A DNA stretch of 57,282 nt from Deltaproteobacteria bacterium (GCA_016219175.1 JACRCD010000018.1:1-57282); one strand, 5' to 3'; shown: positions 8,306 through 16,622, counted from the first letter of the stretch. Numbers and translations are program-made. Notes: generated by a model not told the origin, from the sequence alone.

Positions 8306-8425
8306 TGAACATACGCTGCTGATGACGAACGGCAAGTGGCTATCAGCAAGTTCCGGATGACCTGCGGAAGTGAAGCGTCAGATTAAACTCGTTTAGCGCA
8401 CCTCCCTAGCCAGTAAATAGTCTCA

Positions 8426-8890
8426 TTAGCAAACCACCTCCAGCAACTCCATCGCCAGACCGAGCATGGCCGGGATTTCCGCCATGGTGGGCGGTGTTCT
8501 GTGGTAGGTGTCGAGGTCGCAGATCTCCTGGTAGGCATCGAGGGCCAGCAGCCGGTCCTTGATGTCGCCCAGCCGGCCGGGAAAATGCTCCTCCATGGCT
8601 TCCGCCAGATCGCGCATGGTGTGATTGTATGGCAGGTTGCCGCTCTGCATGAGGGCGCCCATCACCAGTTTTTCAATGGCCATGGCAATCACGTTGTAAA
8701 GGATCTCGGCGGTGAAGGCTTGGCGTTGGTTGGCAAAGGCCCGGCGGGCCGTGGTCAGGTACTGTTCGCCCTCGCGCAGGTACTCCTCCCAGCCCGTGAT
8801 GGCAAAGGATTTGATATCGGCAAAACCGACCAAGCCGGACGGAACAGCAGCGGAAGACATAGGACGACTTTTTTGCGGCGTCATGGTCAT
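8426..8890 (-). CDS. HEPN-like small helical protein at the end of the nifHDK run
   Basis: A 154-residue, mostly helical protein. The stretch from about 30 to 100 (REGEQYLTTARRAF, then AMAIEKLVMGALMQSG, then NHTMRDLAEAM) has the A-IEK-L and H-L pattern of HEPN domains. No R-x4-6-H ribonuclease motif is visible, so it is probably a non-catalytic HEPN or similar helical bundle. An AAGGAGAACA site precedes the ATG at 8890. It is the last gene of the nifH-headed run, 24 bases after the GNAT gene. That position suggests a role linked to nitrogen fixation, but none can be assigned. Confidence 0.6.
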   Translation of the reverse strand: MTMTPQKSRPMSSAAVPSGLVGFADIKSFAITGWEEYLREGEQYLTTARRAFANQRQAFTAEILYNVIAMAIEKLVMGALMQSGNLPYNHTMRDLAEAMEEHFPGRLGDIKDRLLALDAYQEICDLDTYHRTPPTMAEIPAMLGLAMELLEVVC

Positions 8891-8914
8891 TGTTCTCCTT
8901 TTCCGCCGCCCCTT

Positions 8915-9376
8915 TCAAGGCGACAGCCGTTTGCGCAGGCAGATCAGTTCCGTGGTCTGCCAGCCGAGTTTTTTATAAAAATCCAGGGCCGGGCCGTTAT
9001 TGCGGTCCGCCAGCAGCTGGAGGCGCGACACCCCTTTTTCCCGGGCCCAGGCGCCGAGATTCTCCATCAGAAGCCTGCCGATGCCCCGGCCGTGCCAGTC
9101 CTTACGGACCACAACATCCTCCACCAGCAGGGCGGGGCCGCCTTCCGCCGTGGACACGGTAAGCTGGCCGGTGCACATGCCGATGACCTGGCCATCCGCC
9201 TCGGCCGCCAGGATGCAGGCCCAGGGGTTGTCCAGCATCATCCGCAGGCCCCGGCGCTGCAGCATTTCGTCAAAAATAAAGTCCTCTTCAATGGTAAAGA
9301 GGATTTTCAGCAGGGCCGTGAGGCTGTTAATATCTCCGGGCCGGGCCGGGCGGATGATCACCATGGGCGCAGTCAT
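8915..9376 (-). CDS. GNAT family N-acetyltransferase
   Basis: A 153-residue GNAT fold protein. The acetyl-CoA binding motif A reads VVVRKDWHGRGIGRLLM (R/Q-x-x-G-x-G), and NGPALDFYKKLGW is the usual motif B. The substrate is unknown. The ATG at 9376 starts 7 bases after the ferredoxin stop and has no strong ribosome site, so translational coupling is likely. Its place inside the nifH-headed run suggests a nif-related modification, but this is inference. Confidence 0.85.
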   Translation of the reverse strand: MTAPMVIIRPARPGDINSLTALLKILFTIEEDFIFDEMLQRRGLRMMLDNPWACILAAEADGQVIGMCTGQLTVSTAEGGPALLVEDVVVRKDWHGRGIGRLLMENLGAWAREKGVSRLQLLADRNNGPALDFYKKLGWQTTELICLRKRLSP

Positions 9377-9383
9377 GGGTGTG

Positions 9384-9689
9384 TTACGCGATGAGATAGT
9401 CTGCCGGCGGTTCTCCGTCTTCGATGCCGTCCAGGATGGCGTCGATGGCCGCGGTGCTGTCCACCCCCTTGAACCACCAGTTCTCCGGATGAACAATCAT
9501 GATGGGGCCTGATTCGCACTGCTTGAGGCAGGTGGTGGCCGTGACCAGGCAGTCCAGGCCCCGGTCCAGGATCTCTTCGTCAATGTACTGCAGAAAGCCG
9601 TCGGTCTGCTTATGGCAGAGGCCCTTGGGGTCGCCGCCGGCCGCCCGGAAGCTCTGGCACACAAGTATCTGTCGTTTGGGAATTGCCAT
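9384..9689 (-). CDS. Thioredoxin-like [2Fe-2S] ferredoxin
   Basis: A 101-residue ferredoxin of the thioredoxin-fold [2Fe-2S] type. It begins MAIPKRQILVCQSFRAAG, and the likely ligand cysteines are C11, the Cys in GLCHK, and the pair in TTCLKQCESGP. This family, including the clostridial-type 2Fe-2S ferredoxin, often accompanies nif genes and may donate electrons to nitrogenase or cofactor synthesis. An AAAAAGGAGATATACC leader precedes the ATG. Confidence 0.85.
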   Translation of the reverse strand: MAIPKRQILVCQSFRAAGGDPKGLCHKQTDGFLQYIDEEILDRGLDCLVTATTCLKQCESGPIMIVHPENWWFKGVDSTAAIDAILDGIEDGEPPADYLIA

Positions 9690-9714
9690 GGTATATCTCC
9701 TTTTTATTGAAATT

Positions 9715-9840
9715 GATCAGGTGTTTAGTCTGTAGGTGTTTAGTCTGTTAGTAAGGAAAATTCCCAATAAGACCCTCTTTGGCCCCTTGCTGCCTTCTTT
9801 TACCTGACAGGCTACAGCCTAAAAGACTAAAAAACCTGTG
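9715..9840. repeat. Small direct and inverted repeats before the ferredoxin gene
   Basis: Two copies of GGTGTTTAGTCTGT lie in tandem at about 9720-9748. A roughly complementary AGACTAAAAAACCT lies near 9824-9837. The block sits in the spacer between the NifB-like gene and the ferredoxin gene. The TTAGTCTG core recalls the 9-bp units between argG and argH. Confidence 0.5.
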
Positions 9841-9846
9841 GTGCCG

Positions 9847-11025
9847 CTATTTGCGGCATTGTTTGCCTTTTTTGCCCCCGCCGTACAGCACGTCCACCGT
9901 GCCTTCCACATTGCCGTCGGTGACGAGCACGGTGATGCCGCGGCGGCTCAGAATTGATCTCGGGTTCTCGCCGGCCCCGGAGGTGAGCAGGGCAAAGCAG
10001 TCGGTGAATGAATCCGCCAGTTTCTCCCACCTGGCTCCGCCGCCGCCCGCTTCAGGCAAGGCGCGGGTGGTGAGCAGGCAGGGGAGCCCGTCTTCCCGTG
10101 GGCCGTAAATCAGGGCCCGGGCTGCCTGGCCGAGATGCAGATCGATATCCATGCCGTTGGTGCTGACTACCGCCACGTTGGGCCGCTCTTTGCTCGGTTT
10201 GGGCAACGCGGCCGGCTGGCCGGCCGCGCCGGTCCGCGGGCCGGGAACGCCGGTCTGGCCGCAGCATGCGGGCTGTCCGGCAATTTCTGTTTTGATATAC
10301 AGGGAGGCAAGAGCGATCAGTTCGCGCAGCCGAGCCCTGTCAGGGGCGGGCGGCTGGTCCGGCTCGCCGGCCCGGGGCGTAAACGGGGCAAGCAGCAGCG
10401 TCTCCGCGCCAAGCTCTGCCAAGCGCGCACCGATTTTTCCTATCAGTTGGTCGTTGATGCCCGGATAAACCGCCGTTTTCGCCGTGACCGTGATGCCGGC
10501 CTGACGTAAGGCCGGGATGGCCTTGGCCTGTTCTTCCAGCAGCAGATCCGCGGCCTTGGGCAGCGGGACTGTTTTAGTGCCGGGCCGTATCCAGGCATAA
10601 AGCTTTTGCACCACTTCCGAATGCACCGCGTCCACCAGCAGGGTGACGCGGCTCACGCCATGTTCGGCCAGCGCCTCGGCATGCTGCGCTCCGTTAATGC
10701 CAAGCGTGGTAAGGCCCAGGGTAATTCCTGCATATTCCCGGCGCATCAGTTGCAGGGTCTCCAGGGTGGGACCGATGGCGGCCAGGGGGTCGCCCGGACC
10801 GTTAAGGTGCGCCTCGTCAACCTTTATTCCCCGGTTGAGTGTCTCCTTAAGCCAGGCCAGGGCCTCGGCCGGCAGCATGGCCCGCGGGGTCTGGTCTGCC
10901 GGAGCAAAGCGCAGCCGGGCATGGGCGTGGGCCGCCACCGGCAGATCAAGACGGATTCCCGCCTCCTGGGGGGCGGCGGCGCCGAAACTGGGCCGGATAA
11001 GAGTAAATGCGGATGCGGCATTCAT
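9847..11025 (-). CDS. NifB paralogue without radical-SAM cysteines, with NifX-like C-terminal domain
   Basis: A 392-residue protein that aligns with NifB along its length. Shared blocks include the LPVA strand, NGPGDPLAAIGPTLETL (NifB GPGDPFANADETLET), HAEALAEHGVSRVT and VYPGINDQLI. The C-terminal NifX-like domain has VAVVSTNGMDIDLHLGQA. The segment that carries CNIKCNYC in NifB reads AAHAHARLRFAP here, with no cysteine, and the HCTRCRADA block is also gone. It therefore cannot bind the SAM [4Fe-4S] cluster in the usual way. A NifB-co or FeMo-co carrier or chaperone role is plausible. It follows nifK in the nifH-headed run. The ATG at 11025 follows GGGAGGCGCAAGG. The reading frame is intact, which argues against simple decay. 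Confidence 0.85.
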   Translation of the reverse strand: MNAASAFTLIRPSFGAAAPQEAGIRLDLPVAAHAHARLRFAPADQTPRAMLPAEALAWLKETLNRGIKVDEAHLNGPGDPLAAIGPTLETLQLMRREYAGITLGLTTLGINGAQHAEALAEHGVSRVTLLVDAVHSEVVQKLYAWIRPGTKTVPLPKAADLLLEEQAKAIPALRQAGITVTAKTAVYPGINDQLIGKIGARLAELGAETLLLAPFTPRAGEPDQPPAPDRARLRELIALASLYIKTEIAGQPACCGQTGVPGPRTGAAGQPAALPKPSKERPNVAVVSTNGMDIDLHLGQAARALIYGPREDGLPCLLTTRALPEAGGGGARWEKLADSFTDCFALLTSGAGENPRSILSRRGITVLVTDGNVEGTVDVLYGGGKKGKQCRK

Positions 11026-11225
11026 TGGCTGCCTTGCGCCTCCCATGAAATTTGTTGATGAATTTGGAAAAGGCTGTTTTTCACTACAGAGGGCCCGGAG
11101 ATCACAGAGAACGGGCCCGGTATATCCGCTCCTTCTCCTATTTAACTGTATGTTGTCCCTATGTGCTCGGTCGGGCATTTTGCGGGCCAGCCGGCAGGGG
11201 AAAAATTCCCCTGCCGCGGGTCACG

Positions 11226-12599
11226 CTACATAACCAGCTCGAAACTCTGCTCCGGCTCGTCCCGGTCCTTGCGATCCATCAGCACGGCCAGGATTTTTTC
11301 CAAGAGCCTTAAGCCGCCCTTGTAACCCACCGTGGGGAAGTACTGGTGGCCCTGACGGTCCAGGATGGGGAATCCCCAGCGCACAAAGGGCAGGTCCTCG
11401 TCCCGGGCGATGTACTTGCAGTACGTGTTGCCGATCAGGAGATCCACCGGATCGTTCTTGATCCACTGGTGCAGCAGGAACATGTCGCCGGCCGCCTTGA
11501 CGTTGACCGTATAGGGCAGATCCTTGGTGATTTCCCTGATGCGTCTCTCAAAGGCCTTGCCCGGCGTGCCGGTGACGATATGCATGGGCATCATGTCCAG
11601 GGTGACCAGGAATTCGGTCATGGCAATCAACTGATCCGGATCGCCCACCAGGGCCACCTTCTTGTGGTAGAGGTACTGGTGCATGTCGGAGATCATGTCC
11701 ACCAGCTGGCCCCGTTCCATGGACAGCTCGTCGGGCACGGTCACCCCGCCGATGGTGCGCAGGGCATCGATAAAGCGGTCGGTAGCCTTGAGGCCGAAGG
11801 GCATGTCCAGCACCTTGCAGGGCACCTTGTTCTTGCTGTCCAGCTCACGGGCCGCGTCAGCGGAACACCATTCGCCCAGGGCCAGGGTGCCGATGGAATC
11901 ACCGGCGGATTTCAGCTCCGCCACGGTGGTGCCGCCCTCGGGAAACATCTTGTACTCGCCGGACAACGGGCCGTTGAGTACGCCGGAAGTATCCGGGAAG
12001 AGAATGGATTTAACGCCGATCATTTTGGTGACCCGCTTGATCTCTTCCATGTCGGACGGTTCGACCCAGCCCGGGATGATGTTCACCTTGCCGTTTTTCT
12101 TGCCGGTGGTCTCGGCGAGTCCGGCCATGGACTTGACCATGGTGGAAAAGCCGGTGACGTGCGAGCCCACATAGCTCGGGGTCGAGGCGCTGATCATGTA
12201 CTTGCCCTCGGGGATTTTGCCCTCGGCCAGCGCTTTTTTGCGGATCTGTTTCAGATCGTCGCCGATGGTCTCGGACAGGCAGGTGGTATGGACGGCAATG
12301 ATCTCCGGCTCATAGACGGAAAAGATGTTGTCAATGGCCTGCAGCATGTTGGCCTGACCGCCGAACACGGAGGCCCCTTCGGTAAACGAGCTGGTGGCCG
12401 CCGAGACCGGTTCCTTGTAATGCCGGGTCAAGGTGCTGCGGTGGTATGCGCAGCACCCCTGGGAGCCATGGCTGTGCGGCAGGCAGCCGTGGATGCCGAG
12501 TGCCGCATACATGGCGCCAATGGGCTGGCAGGTCTTGGCCGGATTGATCATCAAGGCGCTGCGCTCGGTAATTTCTTTGGGTGTATGTCGTAATAGCAT
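11226..12599 (-). CDS. nifK: Nitrogenase MoFe protein beta subunit NifK
   Basis: A 457-residue MoFe protein beta subunit. P-cluster cysteines are visible at AKTCQPIG (C24), HGSQGCCAYHRST (C49) and HTTCLSETIGDD. The short N-terminus compared with Azotobacter NifK is normal for Group III enzymes. It pairs with NifD encoded 79 bases upstream; the spacer contains a strong hairpin made of 8-bp repeats. A GAGG site lies ahead of the ATG at 12599. The C-terminus (EPEQSFELVM) is intact. Confidence 0.97.
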   Translation of the reverse strand: MLLRHTPKEITERSALMINPAKTCQPIGAMYAALGIHGCLPHSHGSQGCCAYHRSTLTRHYKEPVSAATSSFTEGASVFGGQANMLQAIDNIFSVYEPEIIAVHTTCLSETIGDDLKQIRKKALAEGKIPEGKYMISASTPSYVGSHVTGFSTMVKSMAGLAETTGKKNGKVNIIPGWVEPSDMEEIKRVTKMIGVKSILFPDTSGVLNGPLSGEYKMFPEGGTTVAELKSAGDSIGTLALGEWCSADAARELDSKNKVPCKVLDMPFGLKATDRFIDALRTIGGVTVPDELSMERGQLVDMISDMHQYLYHKKVALVGDPDQLIAMTEFLVTLDMMPMHIVTGTPGKAFERRIREITKDLPYTVNVKAAGDMFLLHQWIKNDPVDLLIGNTYCKYIARDEDLPFVRWGFPILDRQGHQYFPTVGYKGGLRLLEKILAVLMDRKDRDEPEQSFELVM

Positions 12600-12623
12600 T
12601 GTATTTGCCTCTTTGTCGTAAAA

Positions 12624-12675
12624 TGTTCAAACGTTCCAGCGTTTAAACGTTTGAACGTTTAAACGCTGGAACGCG
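12624..12675. repeat. 8-bp repeats forming a perfect 20-bp hairpin, nifD-nifK spacer
   Basis: The left arm 12632-12651 (CGTTCCAGCG, then TTTAAACGTT) and the right arm 12654-12673 are perfect reverse complements over 20 bp, with a two-base TG between them. The block is built of 8-bp units in register. It begins 6 bases downstream of the nifD stop codon in the nifDK transcript. It could mark an RNA processing or stability point that sets the nifD to nifK ratio. Confidence 0.9.
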
Positions 12676-12678
12676 GTT

Positions 12679-14325
12679 CTACTCCCAGCCGTAAGTGGCT
12701 GATAATTGTGGATTTGTCTGCCAGGGGGCCTTCATGTAGCTCCACACCTTGCTGTTCACCAGCCGGTCGATCTCCTTGTAGAAGTTGACCGCGCCCTTGA
12801 AGCCGGCGTAAGGACCGCCCGAGTCGTAGCTGTGCAGCTGCTTCATGGGAATGCCCAGCTTCTGGATGGAAAATTTTTCCTTGATGCCGGCGCAGAAGAT
12901 ATCCGGTTTCATCAGTTCCACCAGCTTCTCGGCCTCGTACTGGTTGAGGTCGTCGATGATGAGGGTCCCTTTCTCCATATCAGGGATCAATCCTTCGTAT
13001 TCCTTGAATTTGTATCCCGCCTTTTCCAGGGCCTTCATCTCTTCCGGGCTCTTGCGCGGCTTAAAGCGGGTCGCATCGGCTTCCACCTCGATCTCTTCGA
13101 TGTTGCGGCTGTCGGCATCCACCGTAAGGGTAGGAAGAACCTGGCGGCCTTCGTAATCATCGCGGTGGGCGAACTCGTAACCGGCGGAGATGGTTTTCAT
13201 GCCCATCTCGGTAAACAGTTCCTGGTAATGGTGGGCCCGGGAGCCGCCGACAAACAGCATGGCGGTCTTGCCCTGAGTGCGGGGCAGGATGTCATTTTTC
13301 GCCGCCTCCACCGCCGGCATCTCCTCATTGATCACCGCCTCCACCCGGTCGATGAGCTCCTGATCGCCGAAGTACTCAGCGATCTTGCGCAGCGATTTGG
13401 CCGTGCCCTTGGCGCTGATGAAATTCACCTTGATCCAGGGGATGCCGTATTTCGTCTCCAGCATGTCGGCCACGTAGTTGATGGAGCGATGGCACATGAC
13501 GGCGTTCAGATCGGCGGTGTGGGCCGAGGCGAACTGGTCATAGGTCGAGTTGCCGGAAAAGGTGGCGATGTTGGTGATGCCGCATTTCTTGAAAATACGG
13601 TCGATCTCAAAACCGTCGCCGCCGATGTTGTATTCGCCGAGCAGGTTGATTTTGTATTTGCCCGGTTTCACCTCATCGTTTTCCCCGACAATATGACGGA
13701 AGACCTGGTTGTTGGCAATGTGATGCCCGGCTGACTGGCTGACGCCCTTGTATCCTTCGCAGGAAAAGGCGTAGACGTTGCAGTCGCCGAATTTCTCCTT
13801 CATCCGCCTGGCCACGGTGTGGATGTCGTCGCCGATCAGTCCCACCGGGCAGGTGGCAAAGATGGCGATGGATTTCGGGTGGAACAGGTCATAGGCTTCC
13901 TGGATGGCCTTTTCCAGTTTTTTTTCGCCGCCGAAGATGATGTCCGAATCCTGCATGTCCGTGGAAAAACAGTAGGACATGTAGTTTTCGCCGTCAGCTC
14001 CGGCATCGGTCTGGTTGCGGCGGGTCAGCCAGGCGTAGAAGCTGCAGCCGATGGGGCCGTGCACCAGGTTGACGATGTCGCGGGTGGGGCCCATGATAAC
14101 ACCCTTGCAGCCGGCGTAGGTGCAGCCGCGCATGGTGATGATGCCGGGGGTGGTGCGCACGTTGGCGGAGATCTCCGGCGTCTCGTTTTCCTGGGCCTCA
14201 TTGATCATTATCTGTTTGGCGCGTTTGCGGGCGACCTTGGGCGGATACTTTGCCAGCAGCTTGGCCTTGACATCGGCCGGGTCCCACTGCACCAGTTTGT
14301 TCTTTTTTATTGCGGTTGTTGCCAT
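12679..14325 (-). CDS. nifD: Nitrogenase MoFe protein alpha subunit NifD (Group III type)
   Basis: A 548-residue MoFe protein alpha subunit. P-cluster cysteines lie in RGCTYAGCKG (C68), HGPIGCSFYAW (C94) and ATCPVGLIGDD. The FeMo-co ligands are the Cys in MCHRSINYV and the His in MKQLHSYDSGGPY. It is longer than Azotobacter NifD because of an insertion of about 50 residues near 395-450 (region rich in E, K and D, including FKPRKSPEEMKAL), as in clostridial and sulfate-reducer Group III enzymes. AAGGAG precedes the ATG at 14325, 16 bases after nifI2. Confidence 0.97.
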   Translation of the reverse strand: MATTAIKKNKLVQWDPADVKAKLLAKYPPKVARKRAKQIMINEAQENETPEISANVRTTPGIITMRGCTYAGCKGVIMGPTRDIVNLVHGPIGCSFYAWLTRRNQTDAGADGENYMSYCFSTDMQDSDIIFGGEKKLEKAIQEAYDLFHPKSIAIFATCPVGLIGDDIHTVARRMKEKFGDCNVYAFSCEGYKGVSQSAGHHIANNQVFRHIVGENDEVKPGKYKINLLGEYNIGGDGFEIDRIFKKCGITNIATFSGNSTYDQFASAHTADLNAVMCHRSINYVADMLETKYGIPWIKVNFISAKGTAKSLRKIAEYFGDQELIDRVEAVINEEMPAVEAAKNDILPRTQGKTAMLFVGGSRAHHYQELFTEMGMKTISAGYEFAHRDDYEGRQVLPTLTVDADSRNIEEIEVEADATRFKPRKSPEEMKALEKAGYKFKEYEGLIPDMEKGTLIIDDLNQYEAEKLVELMKPDIFCAGIKEKFSIQKLGIPMKQLHSYDSGGPYAGFKGAVNFYKEIDRLVNSKVWSYMKAPWQTNPQLSATYGWE

Positions 14326-14341
14326 TGTATTGCTCCTTATA

Positions 14342-14716
14342 TTAAACGATGGACTTAAGACCCATCTCGCCCGTCCGTACGCGGACGGCATCGGTCACCG
14401 GCAGGACAAAGATCTTGCCGTCCCCTGGCTTGCCGGTGCGGTTGGTCTCGATAATCGCCTGGACCACGTCATCGACCAGCTCGTCCTTAATGACGACCGT
14501 CACCATGCGCTTGGCATAGAGTTTTCCCTTTTCGCCAAGCAGGGAGGCGGCCTCCTCATAGCCTTGCTGGGCGCCATTCAGCACCACGGGATTGACAAAC
14601 CCCCGGCCCCGGCCATGGGCCTCATGGGCGAAGAAGGCGTCGATACCGATATCGGTCAAGGCCTGCTTGGTCTGATTCATCATGTTTATTCGCACAATGG
14701 CGATCACCTCTTTCAT
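14342..14716 (-). CDS. nifI2: NifI2, PII-like nitrogenase switch-off regulator
   Basis: A 124-residue PII-family protein (MKEVIAIVRINMMNQTKQAL; C-terminal GDGKIFVLPVTDAVRVRTGE) with an extended T-loop region rich in Gly. In methanogens NifI1 and NifI2 form a complex that binds NifDK and stops N2 fixation when ammonium rises; 2-oxoglutarate relieves this. Its place between nifH and nifD is diagnostic. It overlaps nifI1 by 4 bases (ATGA), implying coupled translation. No draT or draG is in the window, so NifI is the visible switch-off route. Confidence 0.94.
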   Translation of the reverse strand: MKEVIAIVRINMMNQTKQALTDIGIDAFFAHEAHGRGRGFVNPVVLNGAQQGYEEAASLLGEKGKLYAKRMVTVVIKDELVDDVVQAIIETNRTGKPGDGKIFVLPVTDAVRVRTGEMGLKSIV

Positions 14717-15066
14717 GCCTTGGCCTCCTCGGGCGCCCCGTTCTCCCTGACCCCGGAGCTGATGGTGTAGGATTCCTCCACCTCGGTGACAAAGATCTTG
14801 CCGTCGCCGAATGCGCCCTTGACCCCGGAGCGGGCCGTATCCATGATGGTCTGGATGACGAAGTCCTTTTCCTCGGGCTTGACCACGCTCATCAGCATCA
14901 TTTTGGGAATTTCATCATAGGTGACCTCGCCGATCTTGATGCCGCGCTGCTTGCCGCGGCCGGCCACCGAATATTTGGTCACGGCCGGAAAGCCTGCGTC
15001 CATGAGGGCGGCAAGGATTTTGTCTGCTTTTTCCGGCCTGACGATAGCTCTAATCATAGTTAACAT
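14713..15066 (-). CDS. nifI1: NifI1, PII-like nitrogenase switch-off regulator
   Basis: A 117-residue PII-family protein (MIRAIVRPEKADKILAALMDAG; VAGRGKQRGIKIGEV; GAFGDGKIFVTEVEESYTI). It is the partner of NifI2 and lies directly after nifH. It lacks the conserved T-loop tyrosine context of GlnB/GlnK (RGAEY), as expected for NifI proteins. The ATG at 15066 has GGAG about 11 bases upstream; a second ATG three codons on is possible. Confidence 0.94.
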   Translation of the reverse strand: MLTMIRAIVRPEKADKILAALMDAGFPAVTKYSVAGRGKQRGIKIGEVTYDEIPKMMLMSVVKPEEKDFVIQTIMDTARSGVKGAFGDGKIFVTEVEESYTISSGVRENGAPEEAKA

Positions 15067-15093
15067 AGTATTTTTCTCCAGTATGTGAGGGAA

Positions 15094-15196
15094 CGTTCCA
15101 GCGTTTCAGCGTTTAAACGATCAAGCGTTCCAGTGTTAAGGGTGTAAGCGTTTCAATGTTCCAACGTTTTAGCGTTTAAACGTTTTCGCGTTGGAG
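15094..15196. repeat. Degenerate 8-bp tandem repeats, nifH-nifI1 junction
   Basis: Thirteen units (CGTTCCAG, CGTTTCAG, CGTTTAAA, CGATCAAG, TGTTCCAA, CGTTGGAG and others), all 8 bp except one 7-bp unit near 15142. It begins 2 bases after the nifH stop codon. It is the longest of the four nif repeat blocks and sits where nifH mRNA is usually processed or stabilised in other diazotrophs. Confidence 0.85.
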
Positions 15197-15198
15197 CC

Positions 15199-16104
<906 letters not shown>

Positions 16105-16196
16105 TCAACTTCCGCCCTCTTCTTTACTGCCCGCGCCATGGCAATAATGGGCGGTATCGCTGCAGCAAGCGGGTGAGGCTTTGTTGTCATGTAATG

Positions 16197-16211
16197 GCAA
16201 GAGATGTGCCA
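16197..16211 (-). promoter_or_regulatory. Sigma-54 -24/-12 promoter of nifH
   Basis: On the minus strand this reads TGGCAC-N5-TTGC, a full consensus match. The predicted start is near 16186, giving a leader of about 160 nt before nifH. Confidence 0.85.
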
Positions 16212-16312
16212 TGGGCGGAAAGAAAAATATATTTACCGCAAATTCAATATGTTGCGTGATTTTGTTGCTGCAAATCAGCCGGGGAAACGGCGGAAACCAG
16301 GAGGGCGATTAT

Positions 16313-16328
16313 TGTCGCGAACATGACA
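16313..16328. promoter_or_regulatory. NifA upstream activator site for nifH
   Basis: TGT-CGCGAACATG-ACA, a TGT-N10-ACA match, extended to the dyad TTGTC-N8-GACAA. It is centred about 134 bp upstream of the predicted nifH start point. The divergent nifA gene starts 295 bp on the other side. Confidence 0.75.
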
Positions 16329-16357
16329 AAAAAGAAGATTGTCTTCATTTTTGTCAT
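16323..16357. repeat. Long hairpin overlapping the nifH activator site
   Basis: The arms 16323-16338 (ATGACAAAAAAGAAGA) and 16342-16357 (TCTTCATTTTTGTCAT) are complementary at 15 of 16 positions around a TTG loop. The left arm overlaps the ACA half of the NifA site. It may be a protein site or a cruciform; there is no GC-rich stem as in a terminator. Confidence 0.6.
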
Positions 16358-16436
16358 ATGGGCGGTGGAAATTTCCAGCAAAAGAATGAGGGTTCAATAT
16401 GATACAATATGGTCATTTTTCTAATATGAATTATTA

Positions 16437-16455
16437 CCAAATTGTAACAATTTGG
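16437..16455. promoter_or_regulatory. Perfect dyad upstream of nifA
   Basis: CCAAATTGT-A-ACAATTTGG, 9-bp perfect arms around one base, 168 bp before the nifA start. It is a good operator candidate for control of nifA. The AAATTGTAA core also occurs in the dyad at 25099-25112 in the glnK upstream region. Confidence 0.5.
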
Positions 16456-16530
16456 GAGGGGTTGTTCTAGGTGTTCCGGCTGATTTTTCTTTTATTGTCG
16501 AGGGGTATGGGGATTTGTGCGGGAATTGTT

Positions 16531-16558
16531 TTGTGCGGAATATATCTTGCATTATAAA
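16531..16558 (+). promoter_or_regulatory. Weak sigma-70-like promoter for nifA
   Basis: TTGTGC, 16 bases, TATAAA, ending 65 bases before the nifA ATG. The match to the -35 consensus is modest. Confidence 0.3.
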
Positions 16559-16622
16559 AGTCATCAGCAGAGTTTCTGCCTGCTCTTATTGCATTATCCA
16601 TCCATTTCCCATGGGCGACAAA

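Noticed and set aside
8426-8890. HEPN-like gene as toxin partner of the ATPase-Toprim pair
   Set aside because: It is on the opposite strand, lies in line with the nif run, matches its composition, and lacks the HEPN ribonuclease motif.
11346-12593. 415-codon frame opposite nifK
   Set aside because: Shadow of nifK; no ribosome site or known domain.
2471-15196. The 8-bp repeat blocks as CRISPR arrays
   Set aside because: Units are 8 bp and contiguous, with no unique spacers and no cas genes in the window.
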